Of a stretch of DNA of 10,273 nucleotides, positions 1 through 7,827 are shown piece after piece. The stretch's first letter is position 1. The number at the start of each line of letters is the position of its first letter. Below the pieces are notes generated by a model. The model saw only the letters and a program-made list of their open reading frames with translations, was not told the origin of the DNA and searched no databases. A program made the position numbers and the translations under genes. Origin of the DNA: Desulfovibrio sp. (GTDB lineage Bacteria; Desulfobacterota; Desulfovibrionia; Desulfovibrionales; Desulfovibrionaceae); assembly GCA_014804905.1 (NCBI GenBank), contig JAAUYX010000019.1:97996-108268 (forward strand). Direction: 5' to 3'.

Positions 1-738
1 GAGGGCGACCAGGCCCGCGCGGGCTTCATGCGGCTGTTCCGGGAGGTGCAGCGCCTCAAGACCCGGCTCGACCAATACACCGACCGCACGGAGGAGCAGG
101 ACGCCGAGATCGAGTCCATTCTGCCCGCCGACGATGTGCAGGCCTTCAAGGGCGTCTATCTGGAAACGGCGCAGGCCATGCGCCGCTGGCAGGACAAGGG
201 GGAGGGGGACGCCGCCCCCGAGGTGAGCGAGTTGGATTTCGAGCTGGTGCTCTTTGCCTCGGCCTGTATCGATTACGATTATATCATGTCCCTGCTCTCG
301 GAATATACTGGCCAGGCCCCGGAGCGCATGAAGCTCACCCGCGATCAGCTTGTGGGCCTCATCGCCTCCGATGCCAAGTTCATGGACGAGCGCGACACCA
401 TCGCCGCCTATATCGACACCCTCACCGTGGGCGAGGCGCTGGACGAGCAGGCCGTCCGGCAGGGCTATGAGGCCTTCCGCCGCGCCGCGCGAGAGCGTAG
501 GGTGGACGAGACCGCCGCGAAGCACGGGCTCGTCCCCGAAAGCCTCCGCTCTCTGGTCGCCACCGTGCTGGAACGCGGCCGCTTTGACGAGGCGGACCTG
601 CGCGCCTTGCTGGCCCCGCTGGGCCTGGGCTGGAAAGACCGCAGCCGTAAGGCCGAGGAAGTCATGGCCGACCTTGCACCGCTCTTGCGCAGCCTTGCGG
701 GTACGCAGGGGATTCATGGGCTTGAGGGATACGAGTAG
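1..738 (+). CDS. hsdR: Type I restriction enzyme R subunit (HsdR), C-terminal part
   Basis: Only the last 245 codons are visible; the frame is open from base 1, so the true start lies left of the window and the ATG at 28 is an internal Met. HsdR is the motor/nuclease subunit of type I restriction complexes. It translocates DNA by ATP hydrolysis and cuts it away from the HsdS-chosen site. The nuclease and helicase domains are not in view. What is visible is the charged, helical C-terminal region that docks HsdR onto the HsdM2S core in EcoR124I-like enzymes. Recognisable segments are the 'QRLKTRLDQYTDR' helix (about residues 19-31), 'DFELVLFASACIDYDYIM' (about 79-96), and 'KFMDERDTIAAYI' further on. 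The gene is GC-rich, like hsdM and unlike the genes after them. hsdS and hsdM follow on the same strand, which supports the call strongly. Confidence 0.88.
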   Translation, partial: EGDQARAGFMRLFREVQRLKTRLDQYTDRTEEQDAEIESILPADDVQAFKGVYLETAQAMRRWQDKGEGDAAPEVSELDFELVLFASACIDYDYIMSLLSEYTGQAPERMKLTRDQLVGLIASDAKFMDERDTIAAYIDTLTVGEALDEQAVRQGYEAFRRAARERRVDETAAKHGLVPESLRSLVATVLERGRFDEADLRALLAPLGLGWKDRSRKAEEVMADLAPLLRSLAGTQGIHGLEGYE

Positions 739-801
739 GGGATATTCCGTGCTTTTTTGTTTTTTTATCTTTTGAGCGTGGACGTGCTGGCGGGAATGAA
801 C

Positions 802-2076
802 ATGGCGGAAGAAAGTAAAGAATATATGCCCAAATTGTGGTTTAAGAGTTCCCAACCTTGGAGGGCTTATCCGCTTGGTGATATTTTTGAATTCAAAAAA
901 AATGCGACTAATTCAAGAGAGGATTTATCAGCTTCAGGAAATATACATTATATTCATTATGGTGATATCCATACAAAATATCATGGATTTGTTGATTTCA
1001 CTAAAAATGTTATTCCATTTTTAAAAGATAATGTATCTGTAAAATCAGATTTTATTTGTGATGGTGATATAATCATTGCTGATGCTTCTGAAGATGAGGA
1101 AGGTATCGGCAAGGCTATAGAGGTGAAAAATTTATCCAAAGAAAACAAAGCAATTTCAGGATTGCATACAATATTGTTAAGGCCGCATAAAAGGATTTTT
1201 TCTCCTTTTTTTGCTTCATATTTATTTTCATCAGTGCATACAAAAAAACAATTTATAAAAATTGCTACTGGGATAAAGGTGTATTCTCTAGCAAAAAGCG
1301 CCTTGAAAAACGTTGAGTTAGTAGTTCCAACTATCGCAGAGCAACAAAAAATCGCCGACTGCCTTTCCTCTCTTGATGAGCTTATCCAAGCCCACGAGCA
1401 GAAGCGCGACGCGCTCATGGAACATAAAAAGGGTCTGATGCAGCGCCTCTTTCCCGCAGAAGGCGAAACCACTCCGCGGTGGAGATTTCCGGAATTTCGG
1501 AATGGGGGAGATTGGGTAGAGACTCAGATCAAGCAACTTGGAAAAATTATCACTGGGAAAACTCCAAGCACTAATAATCCAGCATTTTGGGAAGGTGAAT
1601 ATATATGGGTTACACCAACCGATATGGATTCGCACAAAAATATATATTTTTCTGAAAGGACAATAACAGGTGAATGGCTCAAAGAAAGTAGTATATTGCC
1701 TGAAAATTCTGTTTTAATAACATGTATAGCGAGCATTGGGAAAAATTGTATTTTAAAAAAGAAAGGTTTCTGCAATCAACAGATTAATGCAATTATTCCC
1801 GATTTTGAAAAATATAATAGTGACTTCATATACTACATTTTTGATATTAAAAAATACATACTAATAAATAATTCAGGAATATCAGCGACAAGAATATTGT
1901 CAAAATCAAAATTTGAAGAATTAATGTTTCCTTTCCCCACACTCCCCGAGCAGCAAAAAATCGCCGACTGTCTTTCCTCCCTTGATTCCAGCATCGAAGC
2001 ACAGGAAGCGAAAATCGCCTCCCTGCGCGAGCACAAGCAAGGCCTCATGCAGCGGCTTTTTCCGCAAAGTCTTTAG
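802..2076 (+). CDS. hsdS: Type I restriction-modification specificity subunit (HsdS)
   Basis: HsdS chooses the bipartite DNA target for both the methylase and the restriction complex. The 424-residue product has the usual two-fold layout: target recognition domain 1 (about residues 10-175), a conserved helical spacer beginning 'EQQKIADCLSSLD' at residue 180 and ending near 'GLMQRLFP' (about 217), domain 2 (about 225-378), then a second copy of the spacer from residue 383 to the C-terminus. Domain 2 opens with 'GKTPST' and 'YIWVTPTDMD', typical of this family. Both domains are AT-rich while the spacers are GC-rich like hsdM, a mosaic expected when recognition domains are exchanged by recombination. 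I chose the ATG at 802 because a weak GGCGGGA lies 6 nt upstream. ATG 796 and the TTG at 757 are also in frame. The stop lies 20 bp before hsdM, so they are probably co-transcribed. The recognised sequence cannot be told from the protein. Confidence 0.9.
   Translation: MAEESKEYMPKLWFKSSQPWRAYPLGDIFEFKKNATNSREDLSASGNIHYIHYGDIHTKYHGFVDFTKNVIPFLKDNVSVKSDFICDGDIIIADASEDEEGIGKAIEVKNLSKENKAISGLHTILLRPHKRIFSPFFASYLFSSVHTKKQFIKIATGIKVYSLAKSALKNVELVVPTIAEQQKIADCLSSLDELIQAHEQKRDALMEHKKGLMQRLFPAEGETTPRWRFPEFRNGGDWVETQIKQLGKIITGKTPSTNNPAFWEGEYIWVTPTDMDSHKNIYFSERTITGEWLKESSILPENSVLITCIASIGKNCILKKKGFCNQQINAIIPDFEKYNSDFIYYIFDIKKYILINNSGISATRILSKSKFEELMFPFPTLPEQQKIADCLSSLDSSIEAQEAKIASLREHKQGLMQRLFPQSL
1339..1377 (+). 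repeat. Direct repeat in hsdS, copy 1 (central spacer)
   Basis: This 39-bp stretch encodes the start of the central conserved helix. It matches 1948-1986 with only three mismatches, all silent third-position changes. Such near-identical copies flanking domain 2 are natural substrates for homologous recombination and for exchange of recognition domains. Confidence 0.85.
1948..1986 (+). repeat. Direct repeat in hsdS, copy 2 (C-terminal spacer)
   Basis: Second copy of the repeat at 1339-1377, in the same frame and encoding the same residues. Similarity continues at protein level into 'GLMQRLFP' at about residues 411-421 of HsdS. The bases between the copies (domain 2) are AT-rich, unlike the repeats themselves. 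Confidence 0.85.
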
Positions 2077-2096
2077 GCCACGCACAAGGATACACC

Positions 2097-3698
2097 ATGA
2101 CCGAACAGGCGCAAAAACAACTGGGCGCGACCCTTTGGGCCATCGCGGACGAGCTGCGCGGCTCCATGAACGCGGATGACTTCCGCGACTATATGCTCGC
2201 CTTCCTCTTCCTGCGCTACCTGTCGGACACCTACGAGGCCACGGCGCGGGAGGAACTTGGGGCGGACTGGCCGGAAGCGGCCCCGGGGCTTACCCCGCTC
2301 CAGGCTTGGTACGAGGCCAACCCCGACGATGTGCCGGAGTTTGAAAAGCTCCTGCGCCGCCGCCTGCACTATGTCATCCACCCCGATTATCTCTGGAGCC
2401 ATATAGCGGAGCTGGCCCGCACCCAGAGCGACGACCTGCTGGAGACCTTGCGCAAGGGCTTCCGGCATATCGAGGAGGAATCTTTTGAAAATTCCTTCCG
2501 GGGCCTGTTCTCCGAAATCAATCTTTCCTCCGACAAGCTCGGGAAAAACGAGCGCCAGCGCAACCTCCTCACCTGCAAGGTCATCACGCGGCTGGCCGAG
2601 GAGCTGGCGGCCTTTTCCACGGATACGGACACCCTGGGCGACGCCTATGAATACCTCATCGGCCAGTTCGCCGCGGGCTCCGGCAAGAAAGCCGGGGAGT
2701 TCTATACGCCGCAGCAGATTTCCGCCATCCTTTCCGGCATCGTCACGCTCGACAGCCAGGACCCGGCCACGGGCAAGCGGGACCGCCTGCAAAACGTGCT
2801 GGACTTCGCCTGCGGCTCCGGCTCGCTCCTGCTCAACGTGCGCAGGCGCATGGGGCCGGACGGCATCGGCATGATTTACGGACAGGAGAAAAACGTAACC
2901 ACCTACAACCTCGCCCGCATGAACATGCTCCTGCATGGCGTGAGCGACGGGGCTTTCACCATCTTCCACGGCGATACCCTGACCAATGACTGGGACATGC
3001 TGCGCGAGACAAACCCGGCCAAGGTGCCGCACTTCGACGCCGTGGTGGCGAACCCGCCCTTCAGCTACCGCTGGGACCCGGCGGGAGACCTTGCCACCGA
3101 TGTGCGCTTCAAAAACTACGGCCTCGCGCCGCGCTCCGCTGCGGACTTCGCCTTCCTGCTCCACGGCTTCCATTTTCTGAAGCAGGACGGCGTCATGGCC
3201 ATCATCCTGCCGCACGGCGTCCTTTTCCGTAGCGGCGTTGAGGCCCGCATCCGCAAAAAGCTGCTGGAGGACGGCCACATCGACACCATCATCGGCCTGC
3301 CGCCCAACCTGTTCTTTTCCACGGGCATCCCGGTCTGCATCCTGGTGCTGAAAAAATGCCGCAAGCCCGACGATGTGCTCTTCATCAACGCGGCGGAACA
3401 CTTTGAAAAGGGCAAGCGCCAGAACCGCCTTCTGGACGAGCATATCAACAAGATCATCGAGACCTACCAGTTCCGCCGCGAGGAGGAGCGCTTCTCGCGC
3501 CGCGTCTCCATGCAGGAAATCGCGGACAACGAGTATAACCTGAATATCTCCCGCTACATCTCCACCGCCGAACCCGAGGCGGAAGTGGACCTCGCCGCTG
3601 TCCACGCCGACCTCGTGGCCGCCGAGGAAAAAATCAAGGCCGCTACGGCGAAACACAACGCCTTCTTGGCAGAGCTGGGATTGTCTCCGCTGCCATGA
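2097..3698 (+). CDS. hsdM: Type I restriction-modification DNA methyltransferase subunit (HsdM)
   Basis: HsdM transfers a methyl group from S-adenosylmethionine to adenine N6 in the site chosen by HsdS. Two copies join one HsdS to form the methylase core, which protects host DNA. The 533-residue product is full length for the family. Motifs visible: the HsdM-typical 'EFYTP' (residues 201-205); the SAM-binding motif I 'DFACGSGS' (236-243); and the catalytic motif IV 'NPPF' (319-322), the N6-adenine type of (N/D)PP(Y/F). The N-terminal 180 residues match the helical domain that contacts HsdS. The ATG has a clean Shine-Dalgarno (AAGGA, 2086-2090, 6 nt spacer). The gene is uniformly GC-rich and sits 20 bp after hsdS; a gap of 69 bp leads to dgt. 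No key residue is missing, so methylation should be functional. Confidence 0.95.
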   Translation: MTEQAQKQLGATLWAIADELRGSMNADDFRDYMLAFLFLRYLSDTYEATAREELGADWPEAAPGLTPLQAWYEANPDDVPEFEKLLRRRLHYVIHPDYLWSHIAELARTQSDDLLETLRKGFRHIEEESFENSFRGLFSEINLSSDKLGKNERQRNLLTCKVITRLAEELAAFSTDTDTLGDAYEYLIGQFAAGSGKKAGEFYTPQQISAILSGIVTLDSQDPATGKRDRLQNVLDFACGSGSLLLNVRRRMGPDGIGMIYGQEKNVTTYNLARMNMLLHGVSDGAFTIFHGDTLTNDWDMLRETNPAKVPHFDAVVANPPFSYRWDPAGDLATDVRFKNYGLAPRSAADFAFLLHGFHFLKQDGVMAIILPHGVLFRSGVEARIRKKLLEDGHIDTIIGLPPNLFFSTGIPVCILVLKKCRKPDDVLFINAAEHFEKGKRQNRLLDEHINKIIETYQFRREEERFSRRVSMQEIADNEYNLNISRYISTAEPEAEVDLAAVHADLVAAEEKIKAATAKHNAFLAELGLSPLP

Positions 3699-3767
3699 CT
3701 TGTTAATAGACCCTCCATAGGAAGTTGGCGTAACAGGGATGACAAAACCTGTAATGAGGTATCTACT

Positions 3768-5117
3768 GTGAGAGAATATAAATTTTCAGATGAAGATAAA
3801 ATTTTATGGAGACAACTATTAAAGCCTATGCGTTGGGGAAAAGATAGTAATTCAGTATTAATGCAAAAAGACAGCACAGAATTTGCTAAAGATCATGATC
3901 GAATTATTTTTTCAAGTGCATTTAGGAGATTGGCAAAAAAAACACAGGTTCATCCTCTCATCCAAAATGATCATATCCATAATAGATTAACCCATTCCCT
4001 TGAAGTGAGCTGCGTAGGCAGATCGCTTGGGAACAAATTGGGTATATGGTTAGAAAATAATGGCTTATTACCGGAAGGTATTGAGCCCTATAATGTGGGG
4101 GAAATAGTACAAGCTGCGTGTCTCGCCCATGATATTGGCAATCCTCCATTTGGCCATGCTGGTGAAGATGCCATACAGGATTGGTTTAACAACCCCGAAA
4201 ATAACAGTTATCTTGAAAGAGGGAAATTGACTGAATGGGAGTTGGCTGATTTTAAAGCCTTTGACGGTAATGCACAGGGGTTCAGAATTGTCACCTCTCT
4301 TGAAATGTATAAAGATGAAGGGGGGATGCGTTTATCCTTTCCTACACTAGCAAGTATCATTAAATATCCATTTTGTTCATTGGATGGGCTCAAAATGGAT
4401 AAACGTAAATTTAATTTTTATTGCGCTGAAGCAAATATTTTTGACAAAATTTTTTGTGAATTAGGATTGAAGAAATGCAATAAATACATAAGACATCCAC
4501 TGTCTTATCTAACAGAGGCTGCAGATGATATTTGTTATTTAATAATTGATATTGAAGATGCAAGGGAGTTGAAGATTATTGATTTAGATGACCTCCATAC
4601 TATTATTAATCCCATTGAGGGGGATTTAAATATTAAACATGAAAAACTTGAGCAAAAAGAAACTGATAGACGAAAATCATCATATATTAGGGCACTTTTG
4701 ATTAATCATTTAGTAAATATAATATTTGAAACATTTATATGTAATTTTCGTCCGATTATTGAAGGGTATTGTAACCCATTGTATGAGATATGTGAGGAAA
4801 AAACGCAAAGATATTTTAAAAATGCTAGAAAAATATTTAAAGATAGAATTATGAAGGATCCAAAGAAAACCGCATTGGAAATAGGTTCCTATAGTGTATA
4901 TAAAAGATTGTTAGACAATTTTATTCCAGCTGCGCATAATAAGGTATTAGATATATCTCTTTCTTATAAGCAAACACGTGCGTTGGACTTAATGGGTATT
5001 AATGCACCAGAGAAGGACGAAAGTATTTATTATTCCTACCTACGGGTAATAGATTTTGTTTCAGGAATGACTGACGAGTATGCAACATTTATTTCTAGAC
5101 AGCTCGCAGGGGTTTAA
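3768..5117 (+). CDS. dgt: dGTPase-family HD-domain deoxynucleotide triphosphohydrolase
   Basis: Enzymes of this family remove the whole triphosphate from dGTP (or other dNTPs), giving the deoxynucleoside. Some are housekeeping enzymes and others act against phages by draining the dNTP pool. The 449-residue product shows the full HD set: 'RLTHSLEV' (73-80, metal ligand H76), 'AHDIGNPPFGH' (120-130, with H121-D122), and 'EAADDICY' (250-257, last metal Asp at 254). 'FDGNAQGFRI' (165-174) and a C-terminal 'GMTDEYA' (433-439) are also typical. The start is a GTG with GAGG at 3756-3759, 8 nt upstream; the next in-frame ATG (3828) would remove conserved sequence. The gene is much more AT-rich than hsdM just before it, suggesting separate acquisition. 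It shares strand and base composition with the ATPase-nuclease gene 78 bp downstream, so the two may form a unit. Substrate preference among dNTPs cannot be read from sequence. Confidence 0.9.
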   Translation: MREYKFSDEDKILWRQLLKPMRWGKDSNSVLMQKDSTEFAKDHDRIIFSSAFRRLAKKTQVHPLIQNDHIHNRLTHSLEVSCVGRSLGNKLGIWLENNGLLPEGIEPYNVGEIVQAACLAHDIGNPPFGHAGEDAIQDWFNNPENNSYLERGKLTEWELADFKAFDGNAQGFRIVTSLEMYKDEGGMRLSFPTLASIIKYPFCSLDGLKMDKRKFNFYCAEANIFDKIFCELGLKKCNKYIRHPLSYLTEAADDICYLIIDIEDARELKIIDLDDLHTIINPIEGDLNIKHEKLEQKETDRRKSSYIRALLINHLVNIIFETFICNFRPIIEGYCNPLYEICEEKTQRYFKNARKIFKDRIMKDPKKTALEIGSYSVYKRLLDNFIPAAHNKVLDISLSYKQTRALDLMGINAPEKDESIYYSYLRVIDFVSGMTDEYATFISRQLAGV

Positions 5118-5150
5118 ACACGCAGCGGATACAGTCTATGTTGTGTTTAA
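5114..5150 (+). repeat. 8-bp inverted repeat between dgt and the ATPase-nuclease gene
   Basis: TTAAACAC (5114-5121) and GTGTTTAA (5143-5150) are perfect complements separated by 21 nt. The left arm overlaps the dgt stop codon. The stem is AT-rich and there is no T-run directly after it, so it is a weak terminator at best. It could be an RNA element that tunes expression of the second gene, or chance in AT-rich DNA. Confidence 0.3.
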
Positions 5151-5195
5151 TATATGAATATTTTAATGTAATTTTAATAGGAAAGGGAGAAAACC

Positions 5196-7172
5196 ATGAA
5201 AAGAAAATTTGAAGAAATGCTGGTGGAAGTGCAAGAAGATCATCTAAAAGCTCTCACTTCAGCAAATCCAGTTAAAGCTATTGAAGAATTAATATATAAT
5301 GCATTAGATGCGGATGCAACATTAGTTGAAATTATCTTTGAACCGAATGCCATTGGAGGTATTGCAAAAATAATTGTTAAAGATAATGGATTTGGAATCC
5401 ACGAGGATAATAAAAAATATTTTAAAGGGCTAGGGGGGTCTTGGAAACGCAATGTAAAGCATACTCCTAGATATAAGCGTATAATTCACGGGAAATATGG
5501 CAAAGGTCGATTTAAAGCTTTTGCTTTGGGTGATATTGTTTATTGGAAAACCTGTTACGAAATAAATGGCAAATTTTTAAACTGGGAAATAATAGGGGAT
5601 TCTTGTAAGGATATTAGAATATTTCAAATTTCTCCTGCGACTCCTAGCAAGGATACTCATGGTACAACAGTCATCATTGAAAATATTACTGAGAAGGCAA
5701 AGAATATTAAGAAATCTGCTACCCGTGATAGCTTAACATCAGAGCTTGCTCTCTACTTAATAAATTATTCCAATATTAAAATTATATATGATGGAATTCC
5801 AATTGATTCTCAAAAATATATTATAGGAAATAAAGAATACAAAATTCCGATAGTTTATAATAATGAAGAAATTTTATGTGATATTATTGTTCTTGAGTGG
5901 TCTATACATACAGAAAAAGCAATATATTTCTGTGATGAGAGTGGCTTCGTACTTGATAAGCGTGAAATGAGAATATCCACTTTTGGATTTAATATCTCTG
6001 TATATATCAAATCCAAATCTCTTGCTAAGTATTTCGCTGATGTGGACCTCTCTATTTGGGAATTTGATCCAAAATTAAATAAGATTATAGATGCAGGAAA
6101 ATTTTGTGTTAGAGAATATTGTAGAGCTAAAATTGTGCGTGAAGGTCAAGATATTATTGAAACATGGAAGAACGAAGATGTATATCCTTATACTGAACCA
6201 ACAAATAACAAAGTAGAGGAAATTGAAAGACAAGTATTCGATGTTGTTGCACTAAATATAAACGAGCATCTTCCCAGTTTTGAAACATTCGATCGAATTG
6301 CGAAAAAATTATCTTTAACGCTTGTCAAGTCTGCACTTGAGAGAGGCCCTCGAGAGCTTAGAAAAATATTAGAAGGAATTATAAATCTACCAAAAGATAG
6401 CATTAATGACCTTAATCAACTCCTTGAACATACTACATTAAGTGATATTATTGCAGCTTCAAAAGCTGTTGCTGATAGACTTAATTTTCTCACAGGACTA
6501 GAATCAATAATTTTTGATCACAAAGCTCATACTAAAGAAAGAAGTCAATTACATAAATTGCTTGAAAATAATACATGGATTTTTGGTGAAGAATATAATA
6601 TGTCACTTAGTGATAAAAGTTTAGACCGAGTACTTGCTACACATCTACAGTCTTTACGCCCATCAACTAGGAAAAATTCTAAATCTGTTTTACGCGAGGG
6701 GGGCAAGCGTGGAATTATTGATATGATGCTGTCAAGAAGAATTCCTGAATCAAATCCTTCAGAACATACCCATCTTATTATTGAACTCAAGAGGCCTTCC
6801 CAGAAGATTGACCAAAAAGTAATGTCACAAGTTATTTCTTATGCCACTGCAGTTATGAAAGACGAGCGTTTTAATTCAGTAAAAGCGAAATGGTATTTTT
6901 GGGCTGTATCCAACGAGATCACGGATGAGGTTAATCTTATGGCCACAGGAAAGGGAACTCCGGATGGCTTATATAAGGATGGTGAAAATTTTCAAATATG
7001 GGTAATGCCTTGGTCCAAAGTTCTAGATAATTGTAAATCCAGATTACATTTTTTTCAACAAGAACTAAAATTTGAAAACAGTGCAGAACAGTCTATTGAC
7101 TATTTAAGGAGTATTTATTCGAATTATATTCCTGAATTAGATGCACCTATGAGTTCAAATGATTCAGAGTGA
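5196..7172 (+). CDS. GHKL ATPase fused to a Shedu-like PD-(D/E)XK nuclease
   Basis: This 658-residue protein has two recognisable ends. N-terminal GHKL ATPase domain (Hsp90/MutL fold): N-box 'EELIYNALDAD' (30-40, with E31 and N35), G1 box 'DNGFGI' (63-68, ADP-binding Asp 63), and lid/G2 'GKYGKGRFKAFALG' (99-112), closest in style to the HATPase_c_3 type. No kinase phospho-acceptor domain or transmembrane segment is seen. C-terminal nuclease domain: 'LLENNTWIFGEEYN' (455-468), then 'GIIDMML' with D509, 'LIIELKRP' with E530 and K532, and 'QVISY' (Q545-Y549). This is the D-(x)n-ExK core, and the W-x-F-G and ELKRP context resembles DUF4263, the Shedu nuclease family. The middle (about 200-440) is not recognised. 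The start is firm: AGGGAG 6 nt before the ATG. Base composition is AT-rich like dgt. A nucleic-acid sensor whose ATPase gates DNA cleavage is inferred, not shown. The domain calls rest on motifs only. Confidence 0.8.
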   Translation: MKRKFEEMLVEVQEDHLKALTSANPVKAIEELIYNALDADATLVEIIFEPNAIGGIAKIIVKDNGFGIHEDNKKYFKGLGGSWKRNVKHTPRYKRIIHGKYGKGRFKAFALGDIVYWKTCYEINGKFLNWEIIGDSCKDIRIFQISPATPSKDTHGTTVIIENITEKAKNIKKSATRDSLTSELALYLINYSNIKIIYDGIPIDSQKYIIGNKEYKIPIVYNNEEILCDIIVLEWSIHTEKAIYFCDESGFVLDKREMRISTFGFNISVYIKSKSLAKYFADVDLSIWEFDPKLNKIIDAGKFCVREYCRAKIVREGQDIIETWKNEDVYPYTEPTNNKVEEIERQVFDVVALNINEHLPSFETFDRIAKKLSLTLVKSALERGPRELRKILEGIINLPKDSINDLNQLLEHTTLSDIIAASKAVADRLNFLTGLESIIFDHKAHTKERSQLHKLLENNTWIFGEEYNMSLSDKSLDRVLATHLQSLRPSTRKNSKSVLREGGKRGIIDMMLSRRIPESNPSEHTHLIIELKRPSQKIDQKVMSQVISYATAVMKDERFNSVKAKWYFWAVSNEITDEVNLMATGKGTPDGLYKDGENFQIWVMPWSKVLDNCKSRLHFFQQELKFENSAEQSIDYLRSIYSNYIPELDAPMSSNDSE

Positions 7173-7710
7173 TATTGGCTATTATTGTTGCATATAAACT
7201 ATATATCACATGTGCTTTATGTTTTTATTTAAACTGCTACTATCTTTTCAAGTACTATATCTATTTGAAAGAGCAATCCGGAATACGTCATGTTTACTAC
7301 TAAACCTAACCATCATCTGTTGTTCTATACTTAATATTTCTTATTTTTCTGCTTATATATGCTGTGATCAACACTATTGAATTCGTATTCATTGTATTTT
7401 GCAAGTACCTAACTGATGTCGTACAAATACTAAATTTTTCATAATTAGAGTTTAATATTAGTAATATATAATATTATAACTATTTATCATTATATTTATC
7501 GTATATTTAAGAATTATTGATAGCTGACTGGATGTTTAAGTGCTAATTTGTAGGGCTTATTATTTTATCAATATATATTTTCTATTCACCCAGAGTTGTG
7601 GAAATAAAATATGATAGGTATTAATATAGCCAAAAAAAATGATAAATCTATTTACTTTTTCATCTCATTAAAACGCTAGTAAAAATGATAAGATTTACAA
7701 GAATTGATAT
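7173..7710. other. AT-rich non-coding spacer between convergent genes
   Basis: About 540 bp with very high AT content, stops in every frame on both strands, and no open frame of useful length. It lies between the ATPase-nuclease gene (+) and the Fic gene remnant (-), where two terminators would be expected. I see no GC-rich stem followed by a T-run on either strand, no tandem repeats and no tRNA. Short palindromic stretches such as 'AATATATAATATTATA' near 7466 are what random AT-rich sequence gives. It may be decayed sequence. Confidence 0.6.
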
Positions 7711-7827
7711 TTAGTATGTACAACGTTCTAAAATTAATTTTTCAAGCAACTCAACATTGCCAGATATTGTTCCTCTCATATATCGCTCATACACTGATAC
7801 GTTATCTGGAGGGTTTAAATTGAGTCT
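7711..7827 (-). pseudogene. Severed C-terminal end of the Fic toxin
   Basis: Reading on through the TAG that ends the Fic toxin frame, the same frame stays open for 38 more codons to a TAA at 7711-7713. The peptide starts 'RLNLNPPDNVSVYERYMRGT' and ends 'LILERCTY'. This is what follows the Fic motif in short class I Fic proteins (an 'LNLNPPDN...VYERYMRGTI' type tail). The match in frame, position and length shows that the gene was once about 199 codons, with the TAG replacing one sense codon (TAC or TAT, Tyr, is a plausible ancestor). No ribosome site or start precedes the piece, so it is unlikely to be translated on its own. Confidence 0.75.

Noticed and set aside
350..775. A 141-codon frame on the + strand inside hsdR
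   Set aside because: Pro/Ser/Arg/Trp-rich out-of-frame reading of a GC-rich gene, with no ribosome site; hsdR explains the region.
981..1635. Open frames on the - strand opposite hsdS
   Set aside because: They oppose well-recognised HsdS domains and have no family resemblance or start signals.
2073..3656. A long open frame (527 codons) on the - strand opposite hsdM
   Set aside because: It is a shadow of the GC-rich codon use of hsdM. Its product is low in complexity and unlike any protein family, and hsdM has all its motifs and a good ribosome site.
5196..6000. Reading the ATPase gene as a sensor histidine kinase or as MutL
   Set aside because: There is no dimerisation/phospho-acceptor His domain or membrane segment, and no MutL C-terminal endonuclease motif. 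The C-terminus is a PD-(D/E)XK type.
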